64,000 bases of DNA, taken from positions 10,270 to 74,269 of the forward strand of contig JBATUR010000088.1 in assembly GCA_049671305.1 (NCBI GenBank), given 5' to 3'. This DNA comes from CADCTM01 sp049671305 (GTDB lineage Bacteria > Cyanobacteriota > Cyanobacteriia > Cyanobacteriales > Coleofasciculaceae). The notes under the pieces are model-generated. The model was not told the origin of the DNA and searched no databases. It saw only the letters and a program-made list of their open reading frames with translations. Below, piece by piece: positions 41,715-50,482 of this stretch. Each line of letters starts with the position of its first letter. Positions within the stretch are counted from its first letter, which is position 1. The position numbers and the translations under genes were made by a program.

Positions 41715-42752
41715 TCAAATTCCTTTAAATCCCACACCAGTTTCCGCATCTTCCAGCTTAATAGTAGCGCGTATCTTACGTCGAATTCCCAATTGACTTA
41801 TAACAATACCCGCCAGAACCACACTACCACCAATATATTGAGGTAAAGTTGGTACTTCGTTCAAAATTAAATAGGCGGCAATAATTCCTGCAATTGGACT
41901 AAAAGAGCTTGCTAAAGAAACTTTAGACGGCGTAGAATTCTTTAGACCAATAAACCAGCATGACTGACCCAAAGCAACAATTACCCCGCCGTAAACTAAC
42001 ATCCACTGCCACAAAAAAGGTGACCAAGCATCAGCAAAATGCTCGTTACCATAAAGATATAAAGCGGCAACAAAAAATATTAAAGTTCCTAATGCTGTAC
42101 GAAAAACTGTAAAAATCCCTAAAGGAATTTGGTTGAGTCCAAGTTTACTAAAAATAGTAGAAACAGCTAAGGCAATTGCTCCTAATGCTGCCAATATTTC
42201 ACCACCTCCTACATTACTTAAACTTTGTACACTGCTTGTATCTTCCCACAAAACTTGCAAAAATAAAGTGATAGCAACGCCAGCTAAAGAAACAAGCGCA
42301 CCTGCAACTTGCAAAAAATTAACTCGTTCTTTTAAAAAGATTACAGATAAAGCCAAAACCAGAGGTGGTTCAATTCGTCCAACTAAAATTACGTTAGTAA
42401 CCATTGAACGAGAAAGCGCTGTAAATATTAAAGCAGGTGCTAAAGCGCCGGACAAAATTGCTATTATTATTAAACTAAGCCAAGATTTTTTAGAAAGCTG
42501 ACTTATTGAGGATAGATTTAATTGTTGCCGATAAATTAAAATTAATGCCATTAAGGCGCAAAGATTGCCGACAAATAAAAGATTACAAAAAGAAATAGGA
42601 TTTCTGCCCTCAATTAAGTTTTGAGCCCCAATTTCTGTTATACGCCGCGTCACTGCACCAGAAGCACCAAAGATAATGATCGCTAACCAGAGATACAATT
42701 GTCCTGGAACATAGCTAAAGAAATTAGAAACACTATTCACTAGTTTGGTCAT
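41715..42752 (-). CDS. EamA-family drug/metabolite transporter
   Basis: The 345-residue protein has about ten hydrophobic segments arranged as two EamA repeats (about 15-160 and 195-325). The characteristic pattern SRSMVTNVILVGRIEPPLVLALSVIFL in repeat 1 is matched by LKNSTPSKVSLASSFSPIAGIIAAYLILNEVP in repeat 2. The family exports amino acids, nucleosides, sugars or other metabolites; the substrate cannot be read. It is divergent from the HpnB-like gene with a 113-base gap. Confidence 0.88.
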   Translation of the reverse strand: MTKLVNSVSNFFSYVPGQLYLWLAIIIFGASGAVTRRITEIGAQNLIEGRNPISFCNLLFVGNLCALMALILIYRQQLNLSSISQLSKKSWLSLIIIAILSGALAPALIFTALSRSMVTNVILVGRIEPPLVLALSVIFLKERVNFLQVAGALVSLAGVAITLFLQVLWEDTSSVQSLSNVGGGEILAALGAIALAVSTIFSKLGLNQIPLGIFTVFRTALGTLIFFVAALYLYGNEHFADAWSPFLWQWMLVYGGVIVALGQSCWFIGLKNSTPSKVSLASSFSPIAGIIAAYLILNEVPTLPQYIGGSVVLAGIVISQLGIRRKIRATIKLEDAETGVGFKGI

Positions 42753-42865
42753 GATTTTCTGTAAGTTAAATCAGTCCACAACAAATTAAAGCATATTTTC
42801 TCATCTCACACCAGTAGCATCACTGTATACTTACTTTTTATAGAGCAAGACTGCACAGTAAAATT

Positions 42866-44104
42866 ATGAATGAAATAGGGTTGCTACTAACTGTTTTATC
42901 CTTGATAATTTGGATTATCTTACTCTGTTTTCGCGGTCAATTTTGGCAAGCTGATCAGAAATTAGAGGCATCAACAACTGAACTAGAAACTTTACCATCT
43001 GTTTGTGTAGTTATTCCAGCACGCAATGAAGCAGAGTTATTACCAACAACATTGCGATCGCTTTTTCATCAAGACTACAAAGGCACTTTCTCAATCATCT
43101 TAGTAGACGATCATAGTACTGATGACACAGCTATGGTTGCCCAAAAGATTGCCGAAGATTTAAATAAAACCGAGCAATTAAATCTGATTTCTGCTCAACC
43201 CTTACCTCCCAGTTGGACAGGCAAACTTTGGGCAATAGAAGAAGGTATTCAGTATAGTAAAACTTTAACGCCACAACCTGATTATTTTCTGCTAACCGAT
43301 GCTGATATCGAGCATGATCCTGCTAATCTTCGCCAATTAATTACCAAAGCACAGCAAGAAGATTTAGACTTAGTTTCATTAATGGTTTTACTAAGATGTC
43401 AAAGTTTTTGGGAGAAATTATTAATTCCAGCTTTTGTCTTTTTCTTTCAGAAACTTTACCCTTTTCGTTGGGTTAATGATCCTGATAATTCTACCGCTGC
43501 TGCTGCTGGTGGTTGTATTTTAATACATCGCGAAGCTTTAAAACGTATTGGTGGTATTTCATCAATTTGTGATGATTTAATAGATGATTGTGCCCTAGCT
43601 AAGGCGGTAAAATATAGTAATATTGATAAAGGAATTCTTAGTAGGCTAACTTCACCAATAATCCAAGACAAAAAAGCTAAAATTTGGCTAGGATTGAGTA
43701 GTTCAAATCGTAGCCTTAGAGCTTATCCTAGCCTATCAAGTATTTGGAAAATGGTGGCTCGTACTGCTTTTAATCAACTCAATTATTCACGATCGCTTTT
43801 ACTGGTGACTTTCCTAGGAATGACGATTATTTATATTATTCCTAGCTTTAGTGTCATTTTTGGATTAATCACTGAAAATTGGTTAATGACAACTACTGGT
43901 TTAATGGCTTGGATACTAATGGCGATCGCCTATTATCCCACACTCCGCCTCTATCAAAGCTCACCGTTATTGGCATTTTGCTTGCCTGCGATCGCCTTTT
44001 TCTATACACTAATGATATTAGACTCAGCCTGGCGCTACTGGCGAGGACAAGGCGGTGCATGGAAAGGACGAGTTTATTCACCAACAACCAACAGTCATTC
44101 CTAA
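42866..44104 (+). CDS. Family 2 glycosyltransferase, HpnB-like
   Basis: The 412-residue protein has an N-terminal membrane segment (6-24), a GT2 domain (VCVVIPARNEAELLP near 47-61, ILVDDHSTDDT, DXD-type TDADIEHDP near 146-154) and two or three C-terminal membrane segments. This layout and the GKLWAIEEG stretch match the hopene-associated glycosyltransferase HpnB. A role in making glycosylated hopanoids or in lipid or polysaccharide synthesis is likely but not proven. No squalene-hopene cyclase or other hpn gene is nearby. It is followed by an M20 hydrolase on the same strand after 163 bases. Confidence 0.78.
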   Translation: MNEIGLLLTVLSLIIWIILLCFRGQFWQADQKLEASTTELETLPSVCVVIPARNEAELLPTTLRSLFHQDYKGTFSIILVDDHSTDDTAMVAQKIAEDLNKTEQLNLISAQPLPPSWTGKLWAIEEGIQYSKTLTPQPDYFLLTDADIEHDPANLRQLITKAQQEDLDLVSLMVLLRCQSFWEKLLIPAFVFFFQKLYPFRWVNDPDNSTAAAAGGCILIHREALKRIGGISSICDDLIDDCALAKAVKYSNIDKGILSRLTSPIIQDKKAKIWLGLSSSNRSLRAYPSLSSIWKMVARTAFNQLNYSRSLLLVTFLGMTIIYIIPSFSVIFGLITENWLMTTTGLMAWILMAIAYYPTLRLYQSSPLLAFCLPAIAFFYTLMILDSAWRYWRGQGGAWKGRVYSPTTNSHS

Positions 44105-44267
44105 ATCTAGTGCGCCCAATTTTAGCTATTTCCTTTAAAGTGTTATTAAGATAGCCGTTCTTCGCTGGAATTACTAGAATTAAAATCAAAATCAAAACGC
44201 CCTAATTTTCCAGCCTTCAGAATGAGGTTATAAAAGATTTAGAACCATAACACTAAATATAAACTCA

Positions 44268-45446
44268 ATGCTTTCTCGGATTAAAGACTTAGCTGAAGCC
44301 CTCAAACCTCGCTTAATAGAAATTCGCCGCCATATCCATTCTCATCCAGAACTTAGTGGTCAAGAATATCAAACTGCTGCTTATGTGGCAGGCGTCTTGT
44401 CTTCTTGCGGTATGGTTGTGCAAAAAGAGATTGGCAAAACAGGCGTAATTGGCGAACTTGTTGGGCGCACCGATGACCGTTTAGTTGCCATTCGTACAGA
44501 CATGGATGCCTTGCCCATTACCGAACGTACTAAACTAGAATTTGCCTCATGCCAACCTGGAATCATGCACGCTTGTGGTCATGATGTCCATACAACAGTC
44601 GGCTTGGGTACGGCAATGCTGTTATCGCAATTAGGCGAAGTTTTGCCAGGTAATATCCGCTTCTTGTTCCAACCTGCCGAAGAAATTGCCCAGGGTGCAA
44701 GCTGGATGGTTCAAGACGGCGCGATGAATGACGTTAGTGCGATTTTTAGCCTCCATGTCTTCCCGTCCATTCCAGCGGGTTCTGTGGGGATTCGCTATGG
44801 TGCCCTGACGGCGGCGGCAGATGATTTGGAGATTACTATTATGGGAGAATCTGGTCATGGTGCGCGTCCCCATGAAGCAATTGATGCAATTTGGATTGCC
44901 TCGCAGGTAATTACGACACTCCAGCAAGCGATTAGTCGTACCCAAAATCCATTACGTCCGATGGTTTTGACAATCGGACAAATTAGCGGCGGACGTGCTC
45001 CAAATGTGATTGCTGATCAGGTAAAGTTATCAGGAACAGTGCGATCGCTTCATCCTGAAACTCACGCTAATCTACCAGCTTGGATTGAAAAAATTGTCGG
45101 CAATATTTGCCAAACCTACGGCGCAACTTATCAAATGAATTATCGGCGCGGAGTACCATCAGTGCAGAATGATTTGGCACTAACTCAGCTATTAGAAGCA
45201 TCGGCAAAAGAAGCTTGGGGAAGCGATCGCCTGCAAATTTTACCAGAACCATCCCTAGGTGCAGAAGACTTTTCAGTATACCTACAACAAGCCCCCGGCA
45301 CAATGTTTCGCCTCGGTGTTGGCTTTAAAGATAAACCAAATTATCCCCTACACCATCCACAATTTGAAGTCGATGAAGCGGCAATTATTACAGGTGTCGT
45401 AACTTTGGCTTATACCATCTATCAATACTGGCAAAAGCGTACTTAA
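44268..45446 (+). CDS. M20-family amidohydrolase (aminoacylase/IAA-amino acid hydrolase type)
   Basis: The 392-residue di-metal hydrolase is cytoplasmic. Metal-binding segments are seen: RTDMDALPI near 77-85, HACGHDVHTT near 101-110, FQPAEEIAQGA near 134-144 and EPSLGAEDFSVY near 327-338. The dimerisation lobe (GESGHGARPHEAIDA) is near 193-207. Family members remove acyl groups from N-acyl-amino acids or hydrolyse auxin conjugates; the natural substrate is unknown. It is an intact single gene. Confidence 0.9.
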   Translation: MLSRIKDLAEALKPRLIEIRRHIHSHPELSGQEYQTAAYVAGVLSSCGMVVQKEIGKTGVIGELVGRTDDRLVAIRTDMDALPITERTKLEFASCQPGIMHACGHDVHTTVGLGTAMLLSQLGEVLPGNIRFLFQPAEEIAQGASWMVQDGAMNDVSAIFSLHVFPSIPAGSVGIRYGALTAAADDLEITIMGESGHGARPHEAIDAIWIASQVITTLQQAISRTQNPLRPMVLTIGQISGGRAPNVIADQVKLSGTVRSLHPETHANLPAWIEKIVGNICQTYGATYQMNYRRGVPSVQNDLALTQLLEASAKEAWGSDRLQILPEPSLGAEDFSVYLQQAPGTMFRLGVGFKDKPNYPLHHPQFEVDEAAIITGVVTLAYTIYQYWQKRT

Positions 45447-45564
45447 TTAGCTTAACTATTTAAGCTGATTTGTTGAAGAGATAGATAAGCTTTAAACCTC
45501 AATCTACTTTGACTTTCTAGGTGATTAATATCTAGCTAAAATTGAAACACAAGGTATAACTATC

Positions 45565-46134
45565 ATGAGCCAAACTATTGAGCAAGTACGCTGGACAGTT
45601 TACGATTTAGAGGTGATGCCTCAAAATGAACTGACACGTTATGAAATTATTGATGGAGAATTATTTGTGACTCGTTCCCCCCATCGCCGCCATCAACAAG
45701 CTTGTGGTAAAATTGCTCGACAACTTGATGTTTGGTCAGAATCAACTGGTTTAGGAGAAACAATTATTGCGCCTGGTGTAATATTTTCAGAAGAAGATAG
45801 TGTGATACCCGATGTAGTTTGGGTAAGCAAAGAAAGACTTGCTCAAATTGAAGATGAAGCCGGACATTTAACAGGCGCACCAGAGTTAATAGTAGAAGTT
45901 TTATCTCCTGGAAAACAAAATGAACGTCGAGATAAAGAAGCAAAACTTAAACTTTATTCAATTCAAGGTGTGCAAGAATATTGGATTACTAATCGCTTAA
46001 CTAAACAAGTCGAGGTTTATCGAAGAGAAAATGCTCGATTAGTTTTAATCGCAACTTTATTAGGCAATGATCAAATAATCTCACCACTTTTACCGGGATT
46101 TTGTTGTTCTATTAGCTGCTTTTTCGCTGAATAG
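45565..46134 (+). CDS. Uma2-family protein (PD-(D/E)xK nuclease-like, DUF820)
   Basis: The 189-residue protein has the nuclease-like motifs VIPDVVWVS near 93-101 and LIVEVLSPG near 115-123, with a Lys (RRDKEAKLKLY) soon after, as in the restriction-like Uma2 fold. The family is highly expanded in cyanobacteria and has no settled function; endonuclease or repair roles have been proposed. AAGGTATAACT precedes the ATG. It stands between the M20 gene and a small hypothetical gene on the same strand. Confidence 0.85.
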   Translation: MSQTIEQVRWTVYDLEVMPQNELTRYEIIDGELFVTRSPHRRHQQACGKIARQLDVWSESTGLGETIIAPGVIFSEEDSVIPDVVWVSKERLAQIEDEAGHLTGAPELIVEVLSPGKQNERRDKEAKLKLYSIQGVQEYWITNRLTKQVEVYRRENARLVLIATLLGNDQIISPLLPGFCCSISCFFAE

Positions 46135-46226
46135 TAAGTTATCCAACAACTTTCTACCCACTGACAGATAATCCTCAGCAACATATCGTTTAAGCTACAA
46201 CTATATTAAACTCGCAAACATTAAAT

Positions 46227-46481
46227 ATGGCATCCCCCACCCCCCTCAAAGGTCTAGAATTAGTCGATTGTGCTAGAGCTAACGCTAAACAAGGTATTGA
46301 AACAGCGGCTGAATTGTCTGGCTATGGTAGTGATCTCAATACTTTCAGCCAAGAACTCAAGCTAGCTTGTGACGATATGGGTGTTAAAATTAGTGAGCTA
46401 ACCGATTTAATTACTGACCAAGATGCACTAATTAAGACGGAGGGGGAAATAGTTGCTCCAGAGTCGGAAAGTGTACTTTAG
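46227..46481 (+). CDS. Small hypothetical protein, 84 residues
   Basis: An acidic, mostly helical, soluble product (LVDCARANAKQGIETAAEL, then LITDQDALIKTEGEIV). No signal, membrane segment or known motif. It is likely real because codon use resembles its neighbours and it begins with a normal ATG, but I recognise no family. It converges on the coiled-coil gene with a 30-base gap. Confidence 0.5.
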   Translation: MASPTPLKGLELVDCARANAKQGIETAAELSGYGSDLNTFSQELKLACDDMGVKISELTDLITDQDALIKTEGEIVAPESESVL

Positions 46482-46511
46482 ATTGATAATAAATACCAGA
46501 ATACCAGGCTT

Positions 46512-47330
46512 TTAGGTTTGAACTAAAGATTCTTGCTCTAGTTCCCAAATCTTACGCTCAAATTGATATTCTAATAAAGTAATCGCCTGTTTTAAACGTT
46601 CAACTTGTTGGGCGTTTTCAGTTAATTGTGCCATTGAATCTGCTACTTGTTCCTTAAATTCCCTAGCTAAAGGTGTCTGATTATAAACAGAAAATACATT
46701 GAGAGATTGTTGAAGCTCCTCAGTTTTCACTGAGAGGTTCTCAATTTTTTCTAGCTCAGGACGGTTACCGAATTGATAGATTAATAAGTCAATAGTCTTT
46801 TTCACGTCTTCGACTGATTCTGAATTTTCTGGCAATTCAGTTATTGGCGGCGGTAATTGATCAATTGACTGTTTAAGTGCCTCAATCACAATTGCCAAAC
46901 TCTCAATTTCCTGTAATTCAGGACGACTATTAAATTGTTGAATTAAATCATCCAAACGTGATTGTAAGGGCACAAGAGACAGCCGTAAACCTTCTTGTTG
47001 TTCGTGTAATTCTTCAATTCTAGTAATACTAGGAGTTAGCTCTTGTTGTTGTTGTGATAAATTTTGTAAGTCTTGAGTAACTTTTTCGTTAGTCGTACCC
47101 AATAAGGTCACATCACGCCTTAACTGCTGAACTTCCGTCGTAACATCAGCATTTTGGTCTAAAAAAGCTTCCAAGCGGCGACGATTAATCAAGTTTAGCA
47201 CCAGAGACAAAGAGACGGGTGCCAAACCAAAAATTGCTTCTTTTGCGAAATAAGCAATCACTGAACCGATAACACTTCCACCAACAGAGATAGCTTCTAA
47301 CGTTCCCAACCCACCGCTACTATTGGACAT
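46512..47330 (-). CDS. Membrane-anchored coiled-coil protein, unknown function
   Basis: I start it at ATG 47330 (MSNSSGGLG) because AAGGA lies 8 bases upstream; an in-frame GTG lies 18 bases further up. The 272-residue product has a Gly/hydrophobic N-terminal segment (about 10-50) that probably crosses or enters the membrane. About 200 residues of long coiled coil with heptads of Leu and Gln follow (QQLRRDVTLLGTTNEKV onwards). Two similar blocks, LIQQFNSRPELQEIESLAI and LIYQFGNRPELEKIENLSV, show an internal duplication about 50 residues apart. No enzyme motif. Possibly a structural or sensory partner. Confidence 0.6.
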   Translation of the reverse strand: MSNSSGGLGTLEAISVGGSVIGSVIAYFAKEAIFGLAPVSLSLVLNLINRRRLEAFLDQNADVTTEVQQLRRDVTLLGTTNEKVTQDLQNLSQQQQELTPSITRIEELHEQQEGLRLSLVPLQSRLDDLIQQFNSRPELQEIESLAIVIEALKQSIDQLPPPITELPENSESVEDVKKTIDLLIYQFGNRPELEKIENLSVKTEELQQSLNVFSVYNQTPLAREFKEQVADSMAQLTENAQQVERLKQAITLLEYQFERKIWELEQESLVQT

Positions 47331-47493
47331 AGGATTTTCCTTAATCACATTGCCAAGCTCTCATCCTACCATCCAAGCTGCCGTTAAAGGGAGTTGGTAA
47401 GTTTAAAAAAGAAACAGTTGACATTGTGAACTTGTTATGGATTTATTTAAAGAATTTATCAAAATGGCTTGATAAGGGCAATATTTTACGATC

Positions 47494-47886
47494 TTACCTG
47501 CCCAATCGAGCCAGAATCATACCAAGCTGAACGCTAACTAGTCCGAGTACTGCACTACCTAACCAATAAAAACTAAAGCCTGAAAAGTTACGATTACGCA
47601 GCAAGAGTTCGCTTTCTAAAGCATAAGTTGAAAATGTCGTGTAAGCACCTAAAAATCCCGTGGTTACCATAAGTCGAATTTCTGGAGGAATTGTTGTGAC
47701 TCTCTCTAAAGCAACAGTCACAAAAAACCCCATCGCCAAGCAACCAGTGAGATTAATAAAAAAAGTGCCATAAGGGAAAGTTGTCCCACGTTGCACAAAC
47801 CATAAAGTTAGATAGTAGCGACTAAGTGCACCTGCGACGGCACCGAGACTAATAGCGATCGCATTACGAAAAGTTGGTTGCAGCAT
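47494..47886 (-). CDS. fluC: Fluoride ion channel FluC (CrcB)
   Basis: The 130-residue protein, starting at ATG 47886 (MLQPTFRNAIAISLG), has four membrane segments. Family motifs are GTFFINLTGC near 39-48, with the Asn that lines the pore, and TTGFLGAYTTFSTY near 75-88. It forms a dual-topology dimer that exports fluoride. Length is typical. No fluoride riboswitch was seen upstream. Confidence 0.93.
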   Translation of the reverse strand: MLQPTFRNAIAISLGAVAGALSRYYLTLWFVQRGTTFPYGTFFINLTGCLAMGFFVTVALERVTTIPPEIRLMVTTGFLGAYTTFSTYALESELLLRNRNFSGFSFYWLGSAVLGLVSVQLGMILARLGR

Positions 47887-48043
47887 CCTCAAAAAAATTC
47901 ATAAATATACTTTTCTCTTTCTGCATAATTTGCAGAACCTTGAGGGATAGATAGGTATGCCAGGAAAAGATATCATTTTGCACTTACCGCTTTCCTCGCA
48001 GAACACCACAGTAGTCCTTTAGTTACAAAAAAGCATCAAATAT

Positions 48044-49102
48044 ATGTCTACTATCAAAAGAAACCGCATTTTACCTTTACTAGCTGGCGCATCTTGTCTG
48101 TTGTCTTTTAATGGCATAACACCAATAGTGCCAGTAACAGCTCAAGGTACAACACCTCAAGGCGTCTTATCACCCAATGATCCAGCCGCCAAGCTTTCTC
48201 CTAACCTCGTCAATGTCCCCAGCGTGGTTGCACCAACTCCCAGTAGCACCGAGTCAACTAACCTATCTGCCGCTACAGCAGGACAAGCCGTCGGTTATAA
48301 TCCAGCAACTGGTACAAGCCAAATTATCCCCAAAAATTCTAACGAACTCAGTCCTAGTTTTAATTACCCGAATTTTGGTAGTCGTGGACTATTGGGTTCA
48401 GAGTCAAGAGCAAGAGCAGGATCTTCACAAGAAAGCGTCATTGGTCCAGATAATCGTATTTTCATTAACAGTACAACCATCTATCCCTGGCGTGCTCAAG
48501 CCAAATTATTCATAACCTTTCCTGATGGCATCACTCGTGGCTGTTCGGGTACATTAATCCAGGCAAAGTATTTATTAACAGCAGGTCATTGTGTTCATAA
48601 CAAAGATTACGGTGGATGGTACACCAAAATAGAGGTAGTTCCAGGACTTAACAACACCTACAAACCTTATGGTTCGGCTTTTGCTAGCTATGCACGTTCT
48701 TACAACGGTTGGATTAATAGTAAAAACCGTAACTACGACATGGCTTTAGTTACTCTAGATCGTAATATTGGCAGCACTACTGGTTGGTTGGGATACAAAT
48801 ATTACTCCACAATCAATGGTGTAACGGGTAATATTGCAGGCTACCCTGGAGATAAAGGCGGTCTAAAACTTTATTATCATAGTGGTCCAATTGCCAGCTC
48901 AACAAGTAAGCGTGTTTCTTACTCAATAGATACTAACAAAGGTCAAAGCGGTAGCGGAGTTTATCGAATTACTGATGGCAAACGTTATGTCTTTGCTGTC
49001 CACACCAACGGAACAAGCCCAAGCGTAACAACTAATAGCGGTACTCGCCTTGACTCTGCAAAGGTTGGCAATATCAGCAGTTGGATTGCTACTGGTTTCT
49101 AG
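48044..49102 (+). CDS. Secreted trypsin-like serine protease (glutamyl-endopeptidase type)
   Basis: The 352-residue precursor has a signal peptide (about 1-34, ending VPVTA). A pro-region follows, with the motif LSPNDPAAKLSPNLVNVPS at about 43-61. The catalytic domain runs from about 140 to the end. The triad is recognisable: His in LTAGHCVHN near 181, Asp in NYDMALV near 231 and Ser in KGQSGSGVYR near 305. The domain resembles V8/glutamyl endopeptidases of family S1. It is exported, probably to the periplasm or outside. The next gene carries two copies of the pro-region motif. Confidence 0.88.
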   Translation: MSTIKRNRILPLLAGASCLLSFNGITPIVPVTAQGTTPQGVLSPNDPAAKLSPNLVNVPSVVAPTPSSTESTNLSAATAGQAVGYNPATGTSQIIPKNSNELSPSFNYPNFGSRGLLGSESRARAGSSQESVIGPDNRIFINSTTIYPWRAQAKLFITFPDGITRGCSGTLIQAKYLLTAGHCVHNKDYGGWYTKIEVVPGLNNTYKPYGSAFASYARSYNGWINSKNRNYDMALVTLDRNIGSTTGWLGYKYYSTINGVTGNIAGYPGDKGGLKLYYHSGPIASSTSKRVSYSIDTNKGQSGSGVYRITDGKRYVFAVHTNGTSPSVTTNSGTRLDSAKVGNISSWIATGF

Positions 49103-49307
49103 CCCCGTTTCTGTCAGGTTCCGAAAGCCTCATGAAACTAGGAAACCGTTAGCAAAACTGACTTTAAGTTATAGCAAGGGTTGAATGAATAATACTTTTT
49201 CCCAGAACATTCTTCCCTTGTTAAGAACTCTGAAGCTGGAACAAGGATCAATTGATTTAGTCTTTATCTCTAGCTAGATTATTATTGTGATTGAGTTAGG
49301 AATTTTT

Positions 49308-49757
49308 ATGAACTACTCCATCAATAAATTGTGGATTTTACCTATAATCATAGGTACTTCTCTTAGCCTATTTCTGGTAGTCACAACCCAAACACCGCCA
49401 CAAAGTGGACTCGCTCAACGTTCTACTCCACTATCACCAAACGATCCTGATGCGAAGCTTGACCCTAATCTTGTGAATGTTCCAGCTATGCCCGAAGAAA
49501 ATACAGACAGTTCTCAACGCTATCCCCTGTCACCGAATGATCCCGATGCGAAACTTGATCCCAGTTTAATCAATGTTCCATCTATGCCGGAACAAACTAC
49601 ACAGCCCTCTGGAATACGCCCAACCCAGACGCCGGATCAAGAAGTTAATTATGACTCTCGTACTGGTACTACTGGAGTTGGTGAGGCAAGTTCCGTGAAA
49701 CCTTCTCCTCAACCGACAGGGCTTAATTCTCCTAATCAAGGGGCTGATTCTCAATAG
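49308..49757 (+). CDS. Small secreted protein with two copies of the protease pro-region motif
   Basis: I chose ATG 49308 (MNYSINKLWILPIIIGTSL) because AGGA lies 7 bases upstream; an in-frame GTG at 49287 is less likely. The 149-residue product has a signal peptide, then two copies of LSPNDPDAKLDPNLVNVPAM and LSPNDPDAKLDPSLINVPSM (about 30 residues apart), then a Pro/Ser/Gln-rich, probably disordered tail. The same motif occurs once in the pro-region of the serine protease 205 bases upstream. There is no catalytic domain. A role as partner, inhibitor or decoy for the protease is a guess. Confidence 0.72.
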   Translation: MNYSINKLWILPIIIGTSLSLFLVVTTQTPPQSGLAQRSTPLSPNDPDAKLDPNLVNVPAMPEENTDSSQRYPLSPNDPDAKLDPSLINVPSMPEQTTQPSGIRPTQTPDQEVNYDSRTGTTGVGEASSVKPSPQPTGLNSPNQGADSQ

Positions 49758-49801
49758 TTTAGTTAGAGGCTTCGGAAATCAACAATAAAGTTGAGTTGCT
49801 G

Positions 49802-50452
49802 TCAAGAAACTATTTGCTTTAAACTGCCAATTAAATCTACTAATTCGCTGGGTTTATTAATTAAAAAGTCGGGATTTTGCTTGGCTAAAGCTTCCTCTGA
49901 ATTAAAGCCCCAGCTTACAGCAACTACCTTAACATTAATCTTTTTAGATGCCTCAATATCCCTGGTTTCATCTCCTACATAAATAACTTGTTCAGCAATC
50001 AAGTTATTGCGCTTCATAAATTTCATTAAAGCTTTATCTTTACCAAAAAGAGTCCGTTCTGAATAAATAAAACTAAATAAATCTTTCATGTCGTTCTTTT
50101 GTAAAAAAGCCTTGACATTTTCTTCAGAATTAGATGTTATAATGCCTAAAATTATTCCTTGATTTTTTAACCTCCTCAGCGATTCTTGCATTCCTGCTAT
50201 CGGCTTAATTTGTTGAATATCATCTTGTAATTCTAATTTGATTCTTCTTAAGAGAAAAGGCAACTTAAAAACAGAAATATTTGATTGCCGAACAATTTCA
50301 CGAGAACTCATGTTTCTAATTTGAACAAGTTCTTCAGGAGCAGTTCCCTTATATCCGTAGGTTTTAGCTAAACGATTAGTAATATTAACAATGGCATCAA
50401 GCGTATCAGCAAGTGTGCCATCAAAATCAAAAATAATTACTTTTACACTCAT
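49802..50452 (-). CDS. HAD-family hydrolase (phosphoglycolate phosphatase-like)
   Basis: The 216-residue protein, started at ATG 50452 (MSVKVIIFDFDGTLADT), has HAD motif I DFDGT, motif II ITSNS near 105-110, motif III Lys in FGKDKAL, and motif IV VYVGDETRDIEASKK near 153-167. The cap is helical, as in Gph-like phosphatases. Phosphoglycolate is a plausible substrate but not certain. It is on the opposite strand to the small secreted gene, ending 44 bases after it, and is followed upstream by queG. Confidence 0.85.
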   Translation of the reverse strand: MSVKVIIFDFDGTLADTLDAIVNITNRLAKTYGYKGTAPEELVQIRNMSSREIVRQSNISVFKLPFLLRRIKLELQDDIQQIKPIAGMQESLRRLKNQGIILGIITSNSEENVKAFLQKNDMKDLFSFIYSERTLFGKDKALMKFMKRNNLIAEQVIYVGDETRDIEASKKINVKVVAVSWGFNSEEALAKQNPDFLINKPSELVDLIGSLKQIVS

Positions 50453-50482
50453 TATGTAGCTCAAGCTGTCTGTTAATAATAA

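Noticed and set aside
41586..41846. 86-codon plus-strand frame near the EamA gene end
   Set aside because: Half of it is antisense to the transporter and it has no start signal or coding character.
47887..48043. Fluoride riboswitch before fluC
   Set aside because: I looked for its pseudoknot-type conserved motifs upstream of the start and did not find them.
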